The translations under genes were made by a program, and so were the position numbers. Under the pieces are notes generated by a model. That model saw only the letters and a program-made list of their open reading frames with translations, had not been told where the DNA came from and did not search any database. A DNA stretch of 64,000 nt from Moniliella sp. 'wahieum' (taxonomy: Eukaryota; Basidiomycota; Moniliellomycetes; Moniliellales; Moniliellaceae). This document shows positions 1 to 10,872 of this stretch, piece by piece (position 1 is the stretch's first letter; every line of letters starts with the position of its first letter). The DNA lies in NCBI GenBank assembly GCA_003971905.1, contig RSEE01000017.1, forward strand, positions 186,001 through 250,000, written 5' to 3'.

Positions 1-1
1 C

Positions 2-1230
2 GCTGGTCCCTTGTCCGATGAAGAATCCATGGGTAGCTGGGTATCGGTCGAAACCAGCGCTTCTACCGATTCGTCCTTGCTTCGCCACCCTGCCTTTGCC
101 CAGCGTTTCTTTATCCTCAAGTCGCGCACGGTCGCTGAGTTGGAGAAATCGGTAGAGACGGGTACCTGGACCACACAGCCACACAACGAAGCAGTATTGG
201 ATCAAGCCTTTCGCAATTCAAAGGACGTGTTTATCTTCTTCTCGGCCAACCAGAGTCGATCTTGGTTTGGTTATGCTCGCATGACTTCCTCCCTTAATTT
301 CACCGACGAGCCCTTCCAGCTTCTTTCCCATCCGCCAAGCGGCCAGAGCCGCACGAAACACACGTTGGCTAATGCTGGTGGTACTGCCGCCCTTGGCCCC
401 TCACCGGCATGCGTTCCCGACAACCACAAGGAGGGAGAAGGAGAACCAGCCGAAGGCACGCCGGCCAGCCCTGCTCAGCGGCCCCCCTGCACCATACCTC
501 CTCGGGCTTTTCCGTCTCCTCTCCCTCGATTTTGGAAGGGTTGGCGCGGTATACGTTGGCCAAAGCTGCAGGCATTCGATGGGATCCGGGGCAAGAGTAC
601 GACCCCCCTTCTCCCCTCGTATCCCCCTCTTCGAACGACGGGTCGATAACATCCACAGTCGCCCACTCGGCCCCGGCTGTCGTGCAAGCGCAGCACGCGG
701 GCCGATTGTTATGCGACTTGTCTGACGGAACGGGGAAGCAAGACCGATCCCTTTCTCCTACCTCGACGTTTTCGGGAGGCAAATCAACAGCCCATCCGCT
801 CTCCCCCGAACCCAAAACCTTTTCCATTGAGTGGATCAAGGTGGAGACCATACCGTTTGTTGCGTCACGTGGGGTGCGCAATCCGTGGCGGGGCAACAAG
901 CAAATCAAAGTGTCCCGTGATGGGACCGAGCTCGAGCCAAGCGTGGGCCGAAGCCTCAAGGCGCTGATGGATTCCTACTCCTCTGAGGCTCTCACCGCAA
1001 GAGGAAAGGGCAAGTTAGTGGATCAGAGAGAGTCCACAGCATCCAGCCTGCCCATCCCTACTCATGCCCCATCGTTTAACTTACCCCTCTCCCATGGCAC
1101 CTCCCAAACCCAAGCAGCCCCTCCGCTTCCCACCAAACCTTCCACCTTGGTCCCAATTATTCCTGGCAAGAAACGGGCGGGTCTCGACGCAAGGGAGGTA
1201 AGAAACCAAGATCAAGCTAGGGGGAAATAA
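2..1230 (+). CDS. YTH-domain RNA-binding protein (m6A reader), 5' end outside the window
   Basis: The reading frame is open to the left edge, so the N-terminus is missing. Residues encoded at about 80-300 match the first half of a YTH domain: RFFILKS, then TGTWTTQPHNE with the first aromatic-cage Trp, then FIFFSANQSRSWFGYARM. The second half lies at about 815-965 (FSIEWIKV, RNPWRGNKQIKVSRDG). Some 165 codons of Ser/Pro-rich, low-complexity sequence separate the halves. The frame moves by -1 between them; the C-run at 482-487 is the most likely place. The family binds N6-methyladenosine in RNA. After the domain comes a short Pro/Ser-rich tail and a TAA at 1228-1230. I do not see a clear second cage Trp. 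A short intron instead of a lost base cannot be excluded. Confidence 0.88.
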
Positions 1231-3751
1231 CTTATCCACCTACATCCCTCACTTGCTATCTCGCATCTTTTCAATGCGGTCTCCAGCCTGGTCCCTCCCA
1301 TGGACTTTCCACCCACTCCAGCATATTTTATCATATCAGGGCAAAGTGGCGCTCTTGATGCGGGGGAGAAGGCGGATGAGACAACATCGATGATCCAGGG
1401 AGAATTAAAACAAGCGCATCCTAAAACACGAATGGTGTGCTTGGCCCATCACTACTCTCCCACGGAGCGGAGAACAAGAAAAGACAAAGTACCATGTGCG
1501 TTGCTAAACACGAATCCTGCACTCGGCCCATTCTTGTGTCCTCTGCCAGCAACAAAAAGAGGAAACACATTGAAGCGTGCCCATCACACCAAACACGAGA
1601 TGAGCGGTACGCTTGCCCAACCTTCCTCTTCTTTGTCTGCTGTCATCCCCCCCCGCCTTTACCCCCATACCTCTCTTTCTCTATACGTCATATGGGCCTC
1701 ATTCGTCGCAGGCGGCGCCCCATCCCCCAACACACACACACAGAAAATAAGAGAAACACTCTATTAAAAGACACTTTCGTAGTTGTCGCCTCCCCCCCTC
1801 ACGCCTCCATCATACATAATCCTCCTTTATCCAATCCATTCGCATTCTTGTGTTCCATCCATATGTCATTCAATTCTGAGAATTGGTCGGACCCCTGCCT
1901 TTTCCCTCCATTCCACTTTTCTATACTGTGTGCCTCCCCGTTGCTCTTCACTTCATGCGCCCTTGCTGTTACGATTGGATCACAGGCCTATATACATCTC
2001 GGTGTACAGTGCACTCCATATAGTCGTCCTTGCACTATACCATATGTGCTATACCTAATAGCCATCTCTATACCAACGATGCCGTCCCAGCAACGCATCC
2101 AGCCCCCTTTCCCACGTCTTCCCTTACTCTGTGTCACGCACACCAGACTGACAACTCTGTCCAGCATGTGACTACTGTATGGACGAACAAGGTGAATAAG
2201 ACGACACCAAAAATGATGGATCGTGTGAGGCAAAACTACCAACCCCAGTACTGATTGCTTACAGGCAGGAACTAAAAGGGAAAACAACACTGTAGATGTG
2301 GAGAACGGGGTGATGGACAAGGAACTAGTAGGGTGCAGTCTGTTGGCCTATAGGGAGCCAGATGGCCAGAAGGATGGGGAAGGTGATAGATTATTGGAGC
2401 CAGAGTTGGGTCTGGGTACCCGGTACAGAGGCATCTATATAGGAGGCCAGGCTATAGGTACGGAGCCAGTGAGACACAGGAGAAATGCAGGGCACAGGGA
2501 CAGCAGTGCCATGCGCTGGGACGATACCCTCAGCGTGGAAGACGATGGAACCGAGGAGAACCTGGTCTACCGACTGAGAGACGGAGGATCACAGTTGCCC
2601 CCAAGAGAGATCAACCCCCGGCAAAAGGAACAGGAGATACAAACGGATTGGCAGCGCCCCCTCACTCCGTTATTGGATGCTATTTTTGTGCTACACTTCT
2701 TCTGCGCAGTGGCCCTCAAGTTGATCGGTGACACGTGACGCTCGCCTAGTCGGGCGGAAGCGTTCCGCTCACAGGCTGTGCACCCGCTGCCCACTCCATC
2801 TCCCTCTCTTTCCTGTCTGTTTCCCTTGAAGCTTGAGACGTTGCTTGAAGACTTGTGGCTGATCGCTGATCACTTTGCCTTCCCGCCTTGTCTGAACATC
2901 CGAAGGCTGCTTTGCAGCTCGGGTGCTGGTGAGCACTGGCTGAGCCCTCAAGCTGAGCAGCTCAGCACTGCTAAGAACACTGAGCGTACTGACGCGTACT
3001 GAGCGCCCAGGCTGAGCACTGAGCTGAGCCTCAGACTGATCCCATAATAGGATGCCAGAGTGCCTCTCCCGACAATACTCCCGCCGATATTCTTTCATTC
3101 ACTCTCCGGTCCGAGACCCTGTATGTGTCAGGCCAGTGTGACGCGTGACGGGTCAGTTGGAAGAAGCTTTTAAAAAGGCCGAGAAGATGGGCTTGGGACG
3201 ACTGAGCAGGAGGCAGACACGAGGTGTGGCGTGCACGCGGGCCAGGCGCGGCCGATCGAGCTTGGGAGGAGAGACGGTGGAACGCGGGGACGAAACGAGG
3301 GGCGTCAGGCGGTCAGTATTCCAGGCGATATTCAATGTTGCATCCTGGAGTTTAAGTTTCAACCTGCCAAGGGAGGCCTGGGGGGCCGGAGGCCGGAGGG
3401 TTGTGCTCGGCTGTGCCAGGGCGGGTGCTGTGACATGTGACACGTGATGCATGTGACCGGCGGACCGGGAGCTTGCGGCGGTGCGCGGGGCGAGTGTGTG
3501 ATGTGCGGTGTGCGGTGACATGCACGGGGATGCCGGGGGCCCAGACCCTGGCGCGCTCCACAGCCAAGCCACAGAGGCGGGGTGGGCAGTAGGGTTGGCG
3601 GGCAGCGTGACGGGCGCGGCACACGCAGGCACGGGGGGGCTGTGCGCCACGCGTGTCGCAGGCGTGGAGCAGCAGCACGCAGGCCACGCGCCGCTGCGGC
3701 TGGGCGGTGGCTGCTGTGTTGCGTGTTGCATTGCCTGCAGTGCTCCTCCCC
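1231..3751. other. intergenic, no gene supported
   Basis: This 2.5-kb stretch follows the YTH stop. It contains a pyrimidine-rich part with a short CA run near 1733-1742 and an island rich in CTCAG/CTGAG words at about 2930-3045. A string of TGAC-type words at 3431-3457 is listed separately. ORFs here lack recognisable domains and look random. The right end is probably the promoter of the MIT-domain gene. Confidence 0.6.
3431..3457 (+). promoter_or_regulatory. tandem TGAC(A/G)-type motif upstream of the MIT-domain gene
   Basis: TGACATGTGA at 3431-3440 is followed by a CACGTG E-box and by CGTGATGCATGTGAC at 3443-3457. The same 10-mer and 15-mer recur upstream of the MIG1-like gene, and the 10-mer also upstream of the arrestin gene. 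The motif lies about 300 bp before the likely start codon. The binding factor is unknown. Confidence 0.4.
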
Positions 3752-6039
3752 ATGCCTGCGCCCGACACCCCCGCCCCGGCACCCCCGCCCGCGCCGTCGC
3801 CACCAGCAGCGGCCCCAGCAGCCTCGCCGCCCCCCCCGCCTCCGCTCCTGGCGCGTCCATGCCGTCGCCCCCCGCCCCCGCCCCCGCCTCCTCCTCCTCC
3901 GCGCCCTCCTCTGCGTCCCCGCCCCCGACGCCAGCGACGCCCAGCGCACCCAGCGCAAGCTCTCCCTCCACCGCGCCCTCGCCCATGCCCAGACCGCCGT
4001 CCAGCACGACAATGCCGGCGAGCATGCCCAGGCCGCCGAGGCCTACCACGCCGCCGTCGCCCTCCTCGACGTTGTCCTCGCCCACACCTCCCACAAGCGC
4101 CAGGCCGAGCGCCGCCGTCTGGCCGACATCCGCTCGGCCTATTCCGAGCGCATCCTCCGCCTCGCCCGCTATACCCAGCCCCGCCCTCTCCTCCTCCTCC
4201 CCAGCCCCAGTCCGAGCCCGAGCCCTCCTCCTCCCGCCCTGCTCCCCCGCCTCCCTCCCGCGCAGCGGCACCGAATCCGACACCGCCTCCCACCCCTCGC
4301 TTGGTCCCCGCAACTCCTCCCGTCTCCCCGCCACCGCCGCCGGCCAAGGGCAACCTCCCGCGCCGCTTGCGTCGCCACGACTTACCCGTCGACGCTCCAC
4401 CTCCGCCCCCCAGCTAGTCAATTTGCTCCTCGGCCCCGAGTCCGCCAGCGAGGACGACCGCCCTCCTCGCCAAAACAGTCGGCCCCTCCCTCCGCTCAGG
4501 CCGCAGCCCCCATCTCCATCCCCATCCCCATCACAATCCCAGCCCCAGTCCCAGCTTCCGTCCAACCCCACTCCTGCCTACACCGAGAGCAACCCCCCTC
4601 CGGCGACACCGTCACTACCCTCCCTTCCTTCTCCGCCTACGCCCACCACGTCCCATGCCCGTACTCGTCTCCACGTTCTCAGTCCCGCCAGTGTCGCCCT
4701 CCCCCCTCGTTCCACTTCCAGCACGCCCAATCTGTGGCATCGCGCCACCCCACCGCTTACGCCTTGGTCCCTCCTCCCGATTCTTCCCCGCCCCGGGCCA
4801 AAAGCGTCTTGGCACGCAGTCCTACGCCCACCAGGCGACGCACCCCACCCGGCTCGCCCACCGGTCTCACCCCGTTCCCCACCGACCGACGACGCGTGCG
4901 CAAACGCGCTCCGCCGCTGCCTGCCTTCTCTGCCTTCGGCCGAGGAAGAGGAACCGAACCGGGTGCGCAGCCTGAGCCAACCGCTCACCACGGGCTACCA
5001 CCTGCCCCGGCCCCCCGCACCCAACCGAACCGAAGCGGCCTTCGTCTCCTCACTGCCGACCTACCCAGCTGGGCCCGACCAACCCGTTCCGGCCCGGTCC
5101 TGCCCCCACCTGCGCCGCCAGGCACCGACGCCAGTTTGGTCGTCGCACGCATGCTGGCCTCTGCCTTGCCTGGGTGTTCCTGGCCTGGGGGCGAGGGCCA
5201 GGGCGGGAGTGGACGACTATTGTTGCCCCCCTCGGCATGGACGTTGCCCGTGGCCCATGCGCGCGGGAATGCGCCCGACGCGACGCTCAAGTTGCTGGAC
5301 AGGTGGGCTCGGCGTTAGCCTCGGCCGCGCAGTTGGGCATCAGCTTGCTCGCCCCCGCGCCTGCACCTACGCCCACGCCTCTGCCGCGCTACCAATCGAG
5401 TCTGGTGGTGGTCGGGCCCGTCGGCAGCGTCGGCAGCGTCGGCAGCGCAGTTTGTTGCTGCGCTGGATGCGGTGGTGGGGGCAGTACGTGCGTGTCAGTT
5501 GCGCGCCGGCCGAGCTACGGGCACCAGTCGCGTCCGAGCTTAGGGCGGAGCAAACATCGAGCCACGCCGTCGCAAGGTCGGGACGAGCTGTTGTTTGCGT
5601 CGGGGCGCAGCGACGGTGCGCGCACCCCGTCGCCGCACCCGCCTTCGTCGGCGGGCATGGCGAGTCGCATGGCGTCGTCGGGGGCCAGACGATGGGGATG
5701 GGACGACGAGTCGGGTGAGCGGGCACACGTTGCGCGCGAGCTTGAGCGATCGGACGGGGCAAATGGCGTGAGCCAGCACGCACGAGCCAAGGCCCCGGCG
5801 AAGCGTATGCGTTGGCCTTGGCGCGCGTTTTGGGCGGCTTGGCGGCGCTCGAGGCGCATCGGGACAGCTGCCAGGGAAGGTACGCTTGCTTGCCCACCAG
5901 CACTCGTACCCTCGTCCACAACAAAGTCGCCACCACCACCGCCTTGGTCGGCGGCTTGGTCCTCGCCCCAGCGTTAATCGACGTAACGGCCGTGTGGGAA
6001 AACTACTTGTCGCACGGCGCCTTGAACTGGATCGAGTGA
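3752..6039 (+). CDS. MIT-domain protein, low complexity, function unknown
   Basis: At about 3940-4170 one frame encodes a region that reads like an MIT (microtubule interacting and transport) three-helix domain: LSLHRALAHAQTAVQHDN, then AEAYHAAVALLDVVLAH, then LADIRSAYSERILRLAR. MIT domains usually bind ESCRT-III tails. The domain is preceded by an Ala/Pro/Ser-rich leader from ATG 3752 or ATG 3859. It is followed by a long Pro/Ser/Arg-rich region that must cross several -1 frame breaks. The last plausible coding stretch ends at TGA 6037-6039 and contains a hydrophobic segment (ATTTALVGGLVLAPALI). GC content is very high, so all six frames are open and the exact model is uncertain. Gly-rich ORFs on the opposite strand are judged shadows. 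Confidence 0.5.
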
Positions 6040-6235
6040 GGCCGAGGCCGAGCCCGACCGCTGCGCAGCGTAGCCTACTTGCCTGCTTGCCTACCCTGCC
6101 TCTCCTCCCCTTGCCCGTCTTTCCACTCTCCTACCTCCTACCTCTGGCTTGTCTCTGTTGTTGGTGCGCGCATTCATAGTCATCTGTAACGCTCCGTTCC
6201 CCTCTGATGGGGCGAAGGGAGGGACGGGGTAGGCG

Positions 6236-9200
6236 TCAAGTCGCTCGTTTCGGACCAAGCAGAGTGGCAAGGTAGTCCCGCTGCTCATAGGCGAGCGAGA
6301 AGGGGGAGGAGGACGACGACAGCGTGCGCGAACGCGAGCGAGACATGGGCGAACGAAGAGGGGAAAGGGAGGAGCGGGAAGAGTCCAGCGAGGCAGGCAA
6401 CCATTCGGCGCCAGGCATCCCCCCCATGGACGTGAGCGCGCTGGAAGACGATGCCAAACTCCCCACCTCGGTCCGAGGCGACAAGAAGCCAGTCCCAGGT
6501 TCCTCGGTATCTGTCGTGTCCCCGACAGTAGGGGAGCGCAGCGTGGCAGGCGTCCGCGAAAACGAAGTGAGCAACGAGGAACAAGGGGGGGAGGAAGCAA
6601 GCATGCCTTGCTCCCTCCCAGACAGCACAAGATCGCTGAGAGAAGACGCGTCGCTGAACCGGTCCGGCCCCGCAACAAGGAACGGCTCCCCTCCTCCTCC
6701 TGAACCGACTCTTCTTGCGTCCATTCGTCCACCGACACCTCATCCACCTCATCCATCTCATCCGGCGAGGCATCCGGCTGCTTTAGCGTACCCCCCTGCT
6801 CACCGGCCCTCTCGACGTGTGCAACATCATCTTCCAGCTCCCGCCGCCGTGGTGGTACCCCGCCGGCTGCCCAACCGGCTCGGTCTGCATCCTAGGCGAG
6901 TGCGCGTCGATCGACGTGGTCCCGACCGGGGCGTCACCAGGGTCCCTGCCAAACGGATCCTCGGCACGCGGCAGCAGCACGGCCCCATCTCGCCCAGGGC
7001 GGGGCAACGCACCCGAAGCGACCAAGGACACGCCATGGGGAGTGGGCCTGGCACGCTCGTCGACGAAGGATACCTCGCCTTGCGTGGTGCCGGGAAGCGT
7101 CTCAGGTACAACCGACGCGCCCTCGGCGCCCAAGGGGGGTACTCTCGTCCTTCGTTCCATCGAGTGGGTAGCCTGAAAGCCAGAGGTGCGGTCCCGTTCC
7201 AAATGGGGTTCCGTCTCATCCCTCGGCTCCGAGAAAGCGACGGGGGGTGGCTGTGGTAGGGGCGCGTTACCGCCGCCCCCAGAATCTCATGATGGTTCGC
7301 TGGGCCAAGGGGACGTGCGGCAGGGGGGCAAGGCAAGGGTGCTGTCGAAAGGGCCAGCGGTGGGCTCATCCCCGTATCGAAACTTGTGCCCCTTGTGGTT
7401 GGGGGCGTCAAGGGGGCAGCAGAGGGGCGGTTTGGTTCGGTGGGCTCTGCCTGGCCCGGGCGGGATGCCACGGCGGGAGTAACGGCCCAGGCTATTCTTT
7501 CCTCGAGAGGATGATCTGGCGGTTGGTGGTTGGGGGGTGGGACAACAAGCTGTAAGGCAGTGGTAGTGCTGGTATCCCCGGCAGCGTCGGGATGGATGGG
7601 CCCATCTCCTGTTGTTCCCTCCCCGGTTATGTGAGACGGTTCAGGCGGAGGCCTATGGATTGTTGTGCCGAGTAAGGCGGGCGACGGATCGTGTCCCATC
7701 TCTTCTCCCCCAGAGGAAAGAGGGACTGAAGTTGCGGCACGTCTTTGGTCGGGAGGAGGTACCTTGAGCACCGACGGTTCCACCCTGTTGATAACGACAT
7801 CGGGATGCAATGGAGTGGGCGGGCTGCGGACGGGATGGGCGGCAGGCAGAACTCCATCTTGCTCGGCCACAGTTGCCTCGAGTACTGCCCTCTCTTGGTG
7901 CCTCGGCCTCGGAGGAGATTGGGGTATGCTTTTTCTTTCCAGACAGCCTCGGGTGGCCTCGAGGACATCCATGGCGGCGTTGGGCCATGTCCAGATGTAA
8001 GATCTAAAGCAAGTCAGTCGACGCTCTCGTATATTGCAACCAATACGTACGCGCCATCCCATTGGGTAGGTTCCACCACGTCCACCGGCTGCACCGGTAG
8101 CGCCGTGGACGCAGGGCTGGGCAGAACCCATGCCAGTCGATGAGCAAGGTAGGCGACGATCGTGTCGGCATTGCCCAGAAGCAGAATGTCCGGTTGATAG
8201 TGGGGTACCGGGGTCTTGTTGATCATTATAACTGGCACCCGGTGGGGCACCAGCGCGACCAGGTCCGCTACCGGCGCCACATTCAGCGACGTCCCCGCCA
8301 CAATGACCAGGTCCACCAGTGGACGATCAGCCTCGAGCAACTGCTGGAATTGGCTCGGGACACTTTCGCCGAAAAAGGTAATGTCGGGCTGGGTATGCCA
8401 TTAACAGTAGCAGCAACACGGTCAGCCAGAGTACCCGCAACCGCCAGGGTCCGAGACTTACCTTGAGTACGCCCAAGCCCGGCAGATCCTCCTTTTCGGC
8501 TTTGGCCACCCAATATTCCTCCCGACTGGGTTTGAGGCGTTTTTTGCGTCGGTGGTTCTGCGCACGCTCTTCGCAGACAGGACAGCTGGGCACTTGCTTG
8601 GCCATCACGGCGGCCTTGATGTGGTCCCCCTTCACTTGGGTCTTGCAGGTCGGATCGGTACAGGTAGCGGTGGCGAAGCTGCCGTGGCATTGCAGCAAGC
8701 GCGTGATCCCGGCAGCTTGCTCAAGTGTGTCGATGTTCTGGGTATAGTTGCGTAACAGTTGGCCGCGATCTTGGAGCAGCTTGACAAATCGATGGGACAA
8801 TGACGGCTGGAAGTTGGAAGGGAAAATAGTATGCCTATAGCGTGTAGCATGTCAGCCTTCAACCTCCAAGCTTCAACCTTGCCAGGTATAGTTCTCAGGG
8901 CGAAGAAGGGCGTTGGGAGGCCTTAAGGGGGGGGGGGGGACGTACGCAAAGTCGTAAAAGATGCTCGGATTGGATAGAAAGCAGTCCATGTCAAACATGT
9001 CTTCTGGTTCCTGGAGGTCATACTTTCCCTCTAGGAATTTATAGATGCCATTGGGGGAGCGAAAGTCGGGGATGCCGCAAGACACGCTGATCCCTGCGCC
9101 GGTCAGGACAATGATGTTGCGTGCCTTGAGAATCAAGTCGACGGCATCGTCCGGAGTGTTGTATTGCTCCAAACGAGCACGTTTGTGCAAGCTAACCACG

Positions 9201-9640
9201 GTCAAGAATGTCAGATCTGGTTCTGAGACAAACACAACACGTACGCTTGAATCATCCTCTTGGTGAGGATTTGGACCAATCGGTCTTGAGAAAAGTCACG
9301 GTCCACAAAGAATTCCGGCTGAAGGAGGGGGAAGATGGTCAATGCGCCATGCCATTACGCGTCCCGAACGCACGGAATAGCACCAACCTTTTGAAATCCC
9401 TTGGCGATGAGGAATAGGCGAATCTGGAGTCAGTCAAACCAATGTCAGCGTTCTCGCACTCTACTCTGCGAATCAATCCAGCAGGCACCAACGGACATCG
9501 AAGGCGCGTTCATACCGCTGCAGCCAGCGCTTCAGGCCACATTCTTGCAGTTCCGCATCGAGTTGACCGATGCGCTCCGGGGGAAACTCTCGTAGGGCTG
9601 GTCCAGCATGATTGATGATGTGGGGGGTTAGCGACGCGTC
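6236..9640 (-). CDS. SIR2: Sir2-family NAD+-dependent protein deacetylase
   Basis: Class I sirtuin core with IIVLTGAGISVSCGIPDFRS, NYTQNIDTLE, catalytic LLQCHGSF, a zinc site CTDPTC...CPVC, KPDITFFGE, VIVAGTSLNVAPVADL and VIMINKTPV. These residues deacetylate histones and other proteins and mediate silencing. Introns that restore the frame: 9424-9496, 9319-9387, 9192-9244, 8835-8945, 8389-8461 and 8004-8050. With a further upstream intron ending near 9600 (CTAAC branch then CCAG), this is the most intron-rich gene here. The core ends near 8004. A long Pro/Ser/acidic tail appears to run to a TAA/TAG near 6236, crossing several frame breaks. The true start codon is not identified and may lie up to about 9800. 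The tail boundary is the least certain part. Confidence 0.9.
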
Positions 9641-10047
9641 CTATCCTGCCAGCCCGCCGACGCGAAACGCGGGGGTGGCCGTGGCGTTGGGGGAGGAGAG
9701 AAAGGAACGAACCAGCGTGCTGGAGATCATGCGCCTGCTTGCCACCCTCCCAACCCGCCAGGGCGGCGTTCTGACGGCTGGGGCAGGCCGCATGAGGCCA
9801 AAGGAGGTGTCGAACGCGAGAAGGCCCAAGGAGGAAGCGCACAAATTGCCCAGCAGGTGTGGTGGCCGGCGCGTCCGCTCTGCGCTCGAACCTTGAGTGG
9901 GAGCGGTGATGGAGTGGGGGAATCGATGATCTGGTGCCGTGGGAGGAGCCGCGTTACGTCAGCGCGTCGCAGCGCGTCTGCCCTTAGCCAGGCCAGGCCA
10001 GCTCCACGCGGCCAGAGCGGCTGCGTCTGCCAGACGTCCCCACCACC

Positions 10048-10595
10048 ATGGTTTCTGAGGCGCCCGAGGTGATCCAGGACTTGGCCATCTATGCCATCGT
10101 TGTTCCCGCACTCCTGATCCTGGTGGGCATCATGTACGGAATCGTCATGTGGGGCGAGCACACGGTGCGCGAATGGAACACGCCGCGCACGCCCTTCCAC
10201 ACGGGGCACCAAGGCCCGCTGGGCTGGAACGGAGAGGGCCAACGACGAACGTACCAAGGTGCATCGGTGTCGTCCGACTCTGCATCGCAACCCTTCTCTC
10301 CAAGGACACGCCCACCATCCCCGAGGAAGACCAAGATGCGGACGCAGATGATGCGACAACGGTGGTGGGCGAAGATGCAGCGAGCGAGGTCACGGCCGTC
10401 GAGGGGTCCCGGTGGAAACTGCGACGAGAAGGGTTCAGTACCACGTCGCGTGCGGGTAGTACGGCCGCGCGCCCGGAGCGCCCTCGCAGTGGGAGGGGAC
10501 GAGGACAAGGACGACCGCCGCGCTCGCTCCGAGGAACGGTGCGGATCATTGACGAGTCGGGCCAAGAACGTATTATCTATCCCCACAATGTGTGA
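10048..10595 (+). CDS. small single-pass membrane protein, unknown
   Basis: ATG at 10048 begins a protein with one clear transmembrane segment near residues 12-32 (IYAIVVPALLILVGIMYGIVMW). A polar tail of about 140 residues follows, with an acidic stretch (PEEDQDADADDATT) and then a basic Arg/Gly-rich stretch, ending in QERIIYPHNV and TGA at 10593-10595. The N-terminal and C-terminal frames join across one -1 break near 10300 (CTCTCCAAGG). It is divergent from SIR2 and convergent with the arrestin gene. I do not recognise a family. A type III organelle or ER membrane protein is possible, but nothing in the sequence decides this. Confidence 0.6.
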
Positions 10596-10872
10596 CCTTG
10601 GGTGGTTGCATCATCCTATTTCCCAGTGTACTTTTTTCTTCTCGCAACAAGGTGTCTCGTGCATTTTTTCATTTTTGTTCCTTCGGCTCCCTCATTCGCC
10701 CCACTCCCTCTGCAAACGAATGGGACAAAATAGGCAAGATCCATTTGGTGGTGATGAGGCTCATGGGCTCAATGAGGCAGAGGCTTGGAGACATTCTTCT
10801 ATTATATATAGTCCCCCCAAGGGAGCTAATCTGTGCGTTTCAAGAGGTTCATCGTTTTCACTGTACCTTCCA

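Noticed and set aside
2298-2738. 146-codon plus-strand ORF
   Set aside because: No domain, no neighbouring supportive frame, and random-looking composition in intergenic DNA.
3153-4571. Long Gly/Arg/Ala-rich minus-strand ORF (472 codons)
   Set aside because: It is the complement of the MIT-domain gene in very high-GC DNA. All frames are open there, composition is monotonous, and no domain is visible.
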